A DNA stretch of 64,000 bases from CAYSPT01 sp964432985 (GTDB lineage: Bacteria; Muiribacteriota; CAYSPT01). Positions 58,989 to 64,000 of the stretch are shown in pieces (position 1 is the first letter of the stretch; every line of letters starts with the position of its first letter). Position numbers and translations under genes: made by a program. The notes beneath the pieces were generated by a model that saw nothing but the letters and a program-made list of their open reading frames with translations, was not told the origin of the DNA and made no database searches. The stretch covers positions 62,001 to 126,000 of the forward strand of contig CAYSPT010000002.1 of the NCBI GenBank assembly GCA_964432985.1. The letters are read 5' to 3'.

Positions 58989-59114
58989 GTCTCTTGGTGC
59001 CTCCAATGCAGTACTACCCGGCAGCACTCCATCAGGGAACGATGGAATCAGGGCAAATTTTTCCTAAAGCAGATCTATCTAAAGATATCGACAAGAGAAT
59101 GAAGAATAATGAGA

Positions 59115-60305
59115 TTACAATTTCATCAGGCTGAGGACCATGGCAACAAGATAGGTGACTCCCAGCGGTAGAATACCTTCATCCAGGTTGAAGGTGGAGC
59201 TGTGAGGGACGAGACAACCGTCTTTTTCACCCACACAACCGATAAACGCCAGGTGGCCGGGAACTGCAGAAGAAAAATAGGAAAAGTCTTCACCGCCCAT
59301 GGTCGGATACTCTATCGGCGCGAACGAACCTCCCATGGCCGACCAGACCTTCCGAACCAGGACCCCCAGGGCAGGATCGTTGCACACCGGGGGATAGCCT
59401 TTACGGACATTTAAGGAAAACGACCCGCTGTAAGGAGTAACGGTTCCCTCGATGACCCGCTGCATTCCCGCCAGCAGCTCATCGGTCCGCTCGAAGCTCG
59501 TCGTACGCAAGCAGCCCAGCACATCTACCTGTTCGGCCATGACATTGGCCTTCCAGCCTCCCTGTATTTTTCCCCAGGTGAGCACCATGGGCTCCGAGGG
59601 AGAACTGAGCCGGGACAGCCAGCTTTGCAGAGCCATGAGACATTCGGCGGCAAGATGCACTGTATCACAGCCGCGATGGGGATAGGCGGCGTGACCGCCG
59701 GCGCCCGTGATGGTGAGGGACAGCTCGGCGGTGGCCGCAGACTGCTGCCTGTCTCTGAAAGCCAGGGTTTCCACTGGTCGGGAGCCATCAACATGCAGCG
59801 CCAGAGCGTACTGAACATCAGGATTTTTTAGAACCCCTGCTTCCACCATGGCCCGGGCACCCCCGGTGGTTTCCTCGGCCGGCTGAAAGATGAACTTGAC
59901 ACTTCCCGGCAGCGCCTCCGGCCATTGTGAAAGCACTATGGCCGCACCCAGAACCATTGCCATGTGTGCATCGTGGCCGCAGGCGTGACTGACACCGGAA
60001 TTTACAGAAGTAAACGGAAGTCCGGTCATCTCGGGAATGGGCAGCGCATCCATATCCGCCCTCAGGGCGATACACTCCCCGCTCTCCGCACCCCTGAGGA
60101 CACCAACCACTCCGTGGCCATCGCCAACCGGGGCCGTCACGTGAAGGCCCAAGGGCTCGAGAAGCTCAACCAGGCGTCGAGACGTACGCTCTTCCTCTCC
60201 CGACAGTTCGGGATACCGGTGGAAATCCCGCCGGGCCGCCACAACTTCGTTGATAACCTCATTTACCCTGCCAGTTATGTATTCAATCCGGCGAGTGCAT
60301 TCCAT
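59115..60305 (-). CDS. M20D-family amidohydrolase (peptidase/deacylase)
   Basis: Zinc/manganese amidohydrolase of the HipO/AbgB/YxeP type, removing acyl or aminoacyl groups from amino acids. Metal-site segments HRYPELSGEE, ADMDALPIPE, SHACGHDAHMAMVLG and PAEETTGGARAM, plus MGGEDFSYFSSAVPG, are complete; length 396 is standard. ATG 60305 follows GGAGG. It is divergent from the DnaJ-HEAT gene and not obviously in an operon. Confidence 0.93.
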   Translation of the reverse strand: MECTRRIEYITGRVNEVINEVVAARRDFHRYPELSGEEERTSRRLVELLEPLGLHVTAPVGDGHGVVGVLRGAESGECIALRADMDALPIPEMTGLPFTSVNSGVSHACGHDAHMAMVLGAAIVLSQWPEALPGSVKFIFQPAEETTGGARAMVEAGVLKNPDVQYALALHVDGSRPVETLAFRDRQQSAATAELSLTITGAGGHAAYPHRGCDTVHLAAECLMALQSWLSRLSSPSEPMVLTWGKIQGGWKANVMAEQVDVLGCLRTTSFERTDELLAGMQRVIEGTVTPYSGSFSLNVRKGYPPVCNDPALGVLVRKVWSAMGGSFAPIEYPTMGGEDFSYFSSAVPGHLAFIGCVGEKDGCLVPHSSTFNLDEGILPLGVTYLVAMVLSLMKL

Positions 60306-60389
60306 GTATCAAAGGCCTCCAATTATCGACTATTATATCACTCTTCATTGTGGGGTACCTCAATTTGCTTGTTGAGCAGATAGTCATTC

Positions 60390-60418
60390 TTGACGTAATT
60401 CCAGGCTCTGGCTATACT
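60390..60418 (+). promoter_or_regulatory. promoter of the DnaJ-HEAT gene
   Basis: TTGACG (60390-60395), 17-base spacer, TATACT (60413-60418). The predicted start point (60424-60426) coincides with ATG 60426, so the transcript has no leader. Confidence 0.8.
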
Positions 60419-60425
60419 TTTCATC

Positions 60426-61928
60426 ATGGTAGATACACAAACGGATTACTATTCGATTCTCCAGGTCAGCCCACGAGCAAGCAGAGAGCTTATCAAACGT
60501 GCTTACAAAACGCTTATGTTTGCTAAAAAACAGCATCCGGACCTGGGCGGCGACACGGAAACGGCAGCCCGGCTCAACGAAGCCTACAGGATGCTGAGCA
60601 ACCCTGCCAAAAGGCTGGAATACGATCGTCACCGGGCAGCGTGCAAAGGGTTTTCCGATGGTGAAACAGGTCTGTACGGATTGTTGAATATCGCTCCCCA
60701 TGCCTGTACCGCCGTCATTGACAAAGCCTGCCAGGTACTCACCCGGGACATGGCTTCCCGGCAGGGCGGAGAAAAAGCCGACAACAAGCAGGTTTTGATA
60801 GAGGAAGCCAGGCGGCTTCTCGCTGATGCCGACAGCAGGAACCGGTACGATCTCACACTCAAGCGGGAACAGCGGCGGCGTTCGGCTACCTGTGTGGTGC
60901 AGTGCAACCAGTGCAACGAGCCCAACTACATCCTGCCTGATGAAAGTCTCTCTACTACTCACTGCACCTCATGCGGTGCCGCGCTGGCCGCGGTGAGAAT
61001 CGAGCCCGAAGTGCCGTTTACGGACAACACAGCCCCACAGAAACGGCGGCCGGCTCACAGCCCCCAGAGTTGGCTGGGAAAAGTAGACCACGTGGAGGGG
61101 CTGCTGAAAAAATCCGGAAAGATAACGCTGACCGACTTTGTGCCCTACCTGGAAGATTCTGATGGAAGAGTCAGGGATGCCACCGTAACATACTTGAAAC
61201 AAAACATCAGCCGAACACCGGGCAACCTTACGGAAGAAAATTTCTGTTCAGCCTACACAACAGCCGGGTCAGCCGGCAAATCCTACTTTCTCCGTCTGCT
61301 TCCTCTCCTTGCCCACGGCCACAGTACGGTATCCATAACACCGGAAAAAGGCGCTGGGCGGCTGCTCAGACACAGTCTGCAAAGTATCGACGAAACCATA
61401 AGGGAAGCCGGACGGGAAACATTTGATGAGCTGTATCCAAAGAAAGGCAGGTTGTTGCGGGAGGCTCTCGAGTTAGAAGGAAACAGCGTCGGTGATGTAG
61501 CGATCATGGCGTTAACCCTCAGCAGCAGCCTGGTGCATCCGTTCCTGGTCGCCTATCTCAACGGCCTGGTCTGTGAACGTGACCTGGCAACCCGGATCAA
61601 AGGGATCAGGCTCCTGGGACGAGTGGGAGGAGAGATGGCGGAGCAGATTTTGTGCGAAATACTGGCCGAAGACGAATGGATTATCCAGGAAGAAGCTGCC
61701 CGGGCACTGGCCCTGGAAGGCACATCCGCCTCGGTGACGGCGCTGGCCGAAGCGCTCAACAGCCCCAACAGCCTGTTGAGAGAAGAAATAGTGAAAACCC
61801 TGGGAAAAATAGCCACCGACGACGCCCTGGCCATTTTACGGAAAACACGTTACGATTCCGACTGGCGGGTGCGCCTGGCGGCGGAAACACTTCTGGAACA
61901 AGCGGCACCAATCAAAGAAGACCAGTGA
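60426..61928 (+). CDS. DnaJ-zinc-ribbon-HEAT fusion protein
   Basis: Protein of 500 residues: J domain (about 7-66; DYYSILQVSPRASRELIKRA and the HPD tripeptide in KKQHPDLGG), a second, degenerate J-like segment (about 78-140), a zinc ribbon (CNQCNEPNY ... CTSCG, about 159-183), and eight or so HEAT/PBS repeats (about 230-490). The J domain should engage an Hsp70, with the HEAT array binding a client. No dnaK is nearby. The ATG lies at the predicted transcription start and lacks a Shine-Dalgarno motif. Confidence 0.85.
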   Translation: MVDTQTDYYSILQVSPRASRELIKRAYKTLMFAKKQHPDLGGDTETAARLNEAYRMLSNPAKRLEYDRHRAACKGFSDGETGLYGLLNIAPHACTAVIDKACQVLTRDMASRQGGEKADNKQVLIEEARRLLADADSRNRYDLTLKREQRRRSATCVVQCNQCNEPNYILPDESLSTTHCTSCGAALAAVRIEPEVPFTDNTAPQKRRPAHSPQSWLGKVDHVEGLLKKSGKITLTDFVPYLEDSDGRVRDATVTYLKQNISRTPGNLTEENFCSAYTTAGSAGKSYFLRLLPLLAHGHSTVSITPEKGAGRLLRHSLQSIDETIREAGRETFDELYPKKGRLLREALELEGNSVGDVAIMALTLSSSLVHPFLVAYLNGLVCERDLATRIKGIRLLGRVGGEMAEQILCEILAEDEWIIQEEAARALALEGTSASVTALAEALNSPNSLLREEIVKTLGKIATDDALAILRKTRYDSDWRVRLAAETLLEQAAPIKEDQ

Positions 61929-61992
61929 TATTGACAATTTACAATTAAAATTAATAACTGGTAGATTTCCAGCAAGTCCATTGGCCTATTCT

Positions 61993-62061
61993 TCGCTGCG
62001 CTGTTTGTATCGCCTGCGGCGCTATTATGTATAGCAAAGACGCTTGCTCATCAAAGCATTT
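61993..62061 (+). repeat. family 2 repeat copy 2
   Basis: Counterpart of 6410-6478 (minus). CGCTGTTTGTATCG, CGGCGCTATTATGTAT, CAAAGACGCT and GCTCATCAAAGC are shared, with small indels. Lies in the 204-base gap between the DnaJ-HEAT and TPR genes. Confidence 0.7.
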
Positions 62062-62132
62062 AAAAATACAATTTTATTCTAAAAGATGTACCTACCCGCC
62101 GATAAAGAGAACAAAGGGAGGAGTCTGTACAG

Positions 62133-64000
62133 GTGTCGAGAAGAACTGCCAGATGGGCGTTTTGTGTTCTTGCCGTGACATGTACTGCCGGTTTGCTCCC
62201 CTGTATGCCGGCACCCGCGGCAACTGCCGGCACCACCGTTGAGGCCGAATTTGCTCAAGGGGCCAAATTTGCTCAAGGGGCCAAATTTGCTCAAGGGGCC
62301 AAACTAGCTCAAGGGGCCAAATTCGCTCCCCCCTGGTGTCTGGACTCACTTGCAGATCTGAGGGCCCGCGGATTTCGTTCGATTCCACTGGTTACGAAGC
62401 CTATAAGCCCGATACAGCTGACGTTTACCGTCCTGCAGATTATTACTCCCCTGAGATCACTGCACGATCTTAAGGTCCATGGGATGACACACGACACCCT
62501 GCACGTCCTGAAAAAACTCGTCGACGAAGTTAAACCTATTATTCAGAAGACAGATCCCAAGCATCTTTACAAGATGGAGAGATTTCTCGACCTGATACCG
62601 GAAGCTGATTTGGAAATCGAAACATTCGGAGAAGCCGCTTTTTTTGCCACCGGCAAGCAACCAATTCCACTTTCACCGACAGGAAAATCACAGCTGCTTG
62701 AAACGGCGCGCGGACAACTCAAAGACGGTGACCGGGATGAGGCAATTGGTACCTACCGAACCATACTGACACACAAGCCGGGGGATTTCGACGCCCTGTG
62801 CGAACTGGGAATCGCATTTTACCAGGCACGCCAGGTCCGCTGGGCGGAACTGGCCTTGAAACACGCCCTGGCCGTAAAACCCGATGACAGCGCGGCTCGG
62901 AATACGATGGGACGGGTGCTGGAACTGCAGGGTAGGCACAGTGAAGCTGAGCAGTACTACCGGGGAGAGCTAGCCGAGGGACCGGACAGCAGTGAAGCAG
63001 TCCATTCGATTGCCTGGGTCCAGTTTAAACAGGGGAACATTTCCGACGCCATCACCACCCTCAAGAACCGTGTCGACGAACACCCGGCCGAAATTGAATC
63101 ACTCTATCTGCTCGGCCGGTTTCTGTTCCTGAACGGAAGTCACAAGGAATGCCGGTATTATCTACGGCAGATACTTATGCTGGCACCCAGCCACCCGGAA
63201 GCCCTGCTGCAACTGGCCGAATCACTACTGGAAGAGAACGATGCCGCCGGGGCCCTCGACATGGTGAAGGCTATCGCCGAACCGGACAGCAGCAAAGAGA
63301 ACATCCTCTGGTTGAAAGCCCGTATACTCAATAAACTAGATTCTCCTGAACAAGCCCTGACAGCTGTCAACAGGCTTCTGAAGAAGTACCAGTTCAATCA
63401 TACCGCCCGGATGGAAAAGGCACGTATTCTCCGTAAATTGGACCGGGACGATGAAGCGATGACCGAGTATGAAACCATATTATCTTCTTCACCCGAGCAC
63501 GGTGAAGCCCTGAGAGAACGCGCCCTCCTCATCCAGAGCATGGGAGAATCGGAGCAGGCCGAGAAATTCTATCAATTGCTGCTCTATTACCATCCCGATG
63601 ATCCGGCCGGATGGGTGCACTACGGCCGGCTCCTGCTGGGCAAAGGCGACCTCGATGCTGCCGAGCGGTGTTTCACCACCGCGCGCAGGTTCGAGTACCT
63701 GGACTACGATCTTTTCGCCGCTCTGGGAGAAATCGCTTTCAAGCGGGGCAACTATTCCCGCTCGGAGCAGTATTTCAACCAGGCCTTATTTCTCAATCCT
63801 ATGGACGTCACATCAGCCTGGTACCTGAGCCGCATCTACTCCACCACCAGGAGGTTCGGCAAAGCCCAGGAGCTGCTGGAAAGTTTTCTACAATTAGCTC
63901 CCGGAGTGTCATTTCTCCAGGAAGAGCTCCACCTGGTCAAGAGAAAACAGCGCCTGACCGCCGACACGGGATACTTGAAAATATCCACCAAAGGCTCCAG
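62133..64000 (+). CDS. large TPR protein, cut by the window end
   Basis: Open frame from GTG 62133 to the last base; AGGAG lies nine bases before the start. The signal sequence (RRTARWAFCVLAVTCTAGLLP) is followed by a tandem FAQGAK repeat: four complete FAQGAK-type units and the beginning of a fifth (FAP), coded by an 18-bp repeat at 62250-62330, then a LUD-like segment of unknown type and, from about residue 185, a long array of TPR repeats (for example ALAVKPDDSAARNTMGRVLE). Probably exported. Product end and total length are unknown. Confidence 0.82.
   Translation, partial: MSRRTARWAFCVLAVTCTAGLLPCMPAPAATAGTTVEAEFAQGAKFAQGAKFAQGAKLAQGAKFAPPWCLDSLADLRARGFRSIPLVTKPISPIQLTFTVLQIITPLRSLHDLKVHGMTHDTLHVLKKLVDEVKPIIQKTDPKHLYKMERFLDLIPEADLEIETFGEAAFFATGKQPIPLSPTGKSQLLETARGQLKDGDRDEAIGTYRTILTHKPGDFDALCELGIAFYQARQVRWAELALKHALAVKPDDSAARNTMGRVLELQGRHSEAEQYYRGELAEGPDSSEAVHSIAWVQFKQGNISDAITTLKNRVDEHPAEIESLYLLGRFLFLNGSHKECRYYLRQILMLAPSHPEALLQLAESLLEENDAAGALDMVKAIAEPDSSKENILWLKARILNKLDSPEQALTAVNRLLKKYQFNHTARMEKARILRKLDRDDEAMTEYETILSSSPEHGEALRERALLIQSMGESEQAEKFYQLLLYYHPDDPAGWVHYGRLLLGKGDLDAAERCFTTARRFEYLDYDLFAALGEIAFKRGNYSRSEQYFNQALFLNPMDVTSAWYLSRIYSTTRRFGKAQELLESFLQLAPGVSFLQEELHLVKRKQRLTADTGYLKISTKGS
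62250..62330 (+). repeat. in-frame 18-bp tandem repeat (FAQGAK)
   Basis: TTTGCTCAAGGGGCCAAA occurs three times unchanged (62250-62303), then once with CTA for TTT (62304-62321), then a fifth, broken unit begins (TTCGCT). It is the N-terminal end of the exported TPR protein. Confidence 0.93.

Noticed and set aside
62250..62330. CRISPR-like array
   Set aside because: Units are contiguous 18-bp in-frame repeats without spacers and encode FAQGAK; not CRISPR.
1..64000. Prophage, integron, IS transposase or toxin-antitoxin module
   Set aside because: No integrase, transposase, capsid, recombinase or recognisable toxin-antitoxin pair was seen on either strand; only short noncoding repeats are present.

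Overview
The window (64 kb, moderately GC-rich, very gene-dense, mostly minus strand) comes from a free-living diderm bacterium. Outer-membrane biology is shown by a FadL-type porin, an LptF-type permease, prelipoprotein signals, a Slt-type lytic transglycosylase and a predicted outer-membrane barrel. Mixed with these are genes more familiar from Firmicutes and other deep lineages: spoVG, yaaR beside tmk, fapA with a sigma-28 factor, an RsbW-like kinase and a STAS antagonist. Large TPR, HEAT, FHA and zinc-ribbon proteins are abundant. That mixture points to a non-proteobacterial diderm or candidate-phylum lineage; I cannot name the phylum from sequence alone. I see no rRNA, prophage, IS transposase or CRISPR array.

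Layout. 0-4.4 kb (+): secreted subtilase and a two-gene ABC exporter. 4.4-6.2 kb (-): an atypical LeuD/LeuC-like pair. 6.5-7.9 kb (+): DUF1232-like protein and a TPR lipoprotein. 7.9-10.7 kb (-): unknown protein and a small pseudopilin/prepilin-peptidase operon. 10.8-14.2 kb (+): glycosyltransferase, FHA-TPR membrane protein, two zinc-ribbon membrane proteins. 14.3-24.9 kb (-): one long operon read from xseA to nadK: xseA-xseB-ispA-ispD-ispE-dxr-ispF-dxs-tlyA-nadK, i.e. five MEP-pathway enzymes plus prenyl synthase. 24.9-31.0 kb (-): accC, accB, efp, slt, eno. 31.2-36.8 kb (-): FadL-like porin, HD hydrolase, acidic protein, fapA, fliA. 37.0-41.9 kb (-): spoVG, tRNA-Gln, prs, TPR lipoprotein, pth. 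42.0-49.5 kb (-): panB-panC-STAS, rapZ, and tmk-yaaR with an RsbW-like kinase, then lptF and small envelope proteins. 49.6-50.8 kb (-): dnaN. 51-52 kb (+): propeller protein. 52.5-60.3 kb (-): glycine-rich membrane protein, C11 peptidase, cell-surface proteins, M20 amidohydrolase. 60.4-64 kb (+): DnaJ-HEAT fusion and a large TPR protein cut by the window end.

Most notable: (1) accB is intact except that the biotin-accepting lysine of EAMKM is Asp (D110), although it is coupled to an intact accC; (2) an interspersed repeat of about 100-170 bp, apparently undescribed, is present in four long copies plus fragments, all between genes; (3) a 175 bp palindromic MITE-like element, with a 39 bp collapsed relative elsewhere; (4) a consensus promoter followed by a roughly 237-nt structured leader; (5) repeated 17-bp tandem duplications at gene ends; (6) several promoters whose -10 box lies so close to the start codon that the mRNAs should be leaderless or nearly so.

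Functions fit together as housekeeping blocks (isoprenoid precursors, fatty-acid initiation, pantothenate, PRPP/tRNA recycling, DNA clamp and thymidylate) interleaved with envelope and regulatory genes. Promoters, terminators and repeats concentrate in the few gaps longer than 300 bases.
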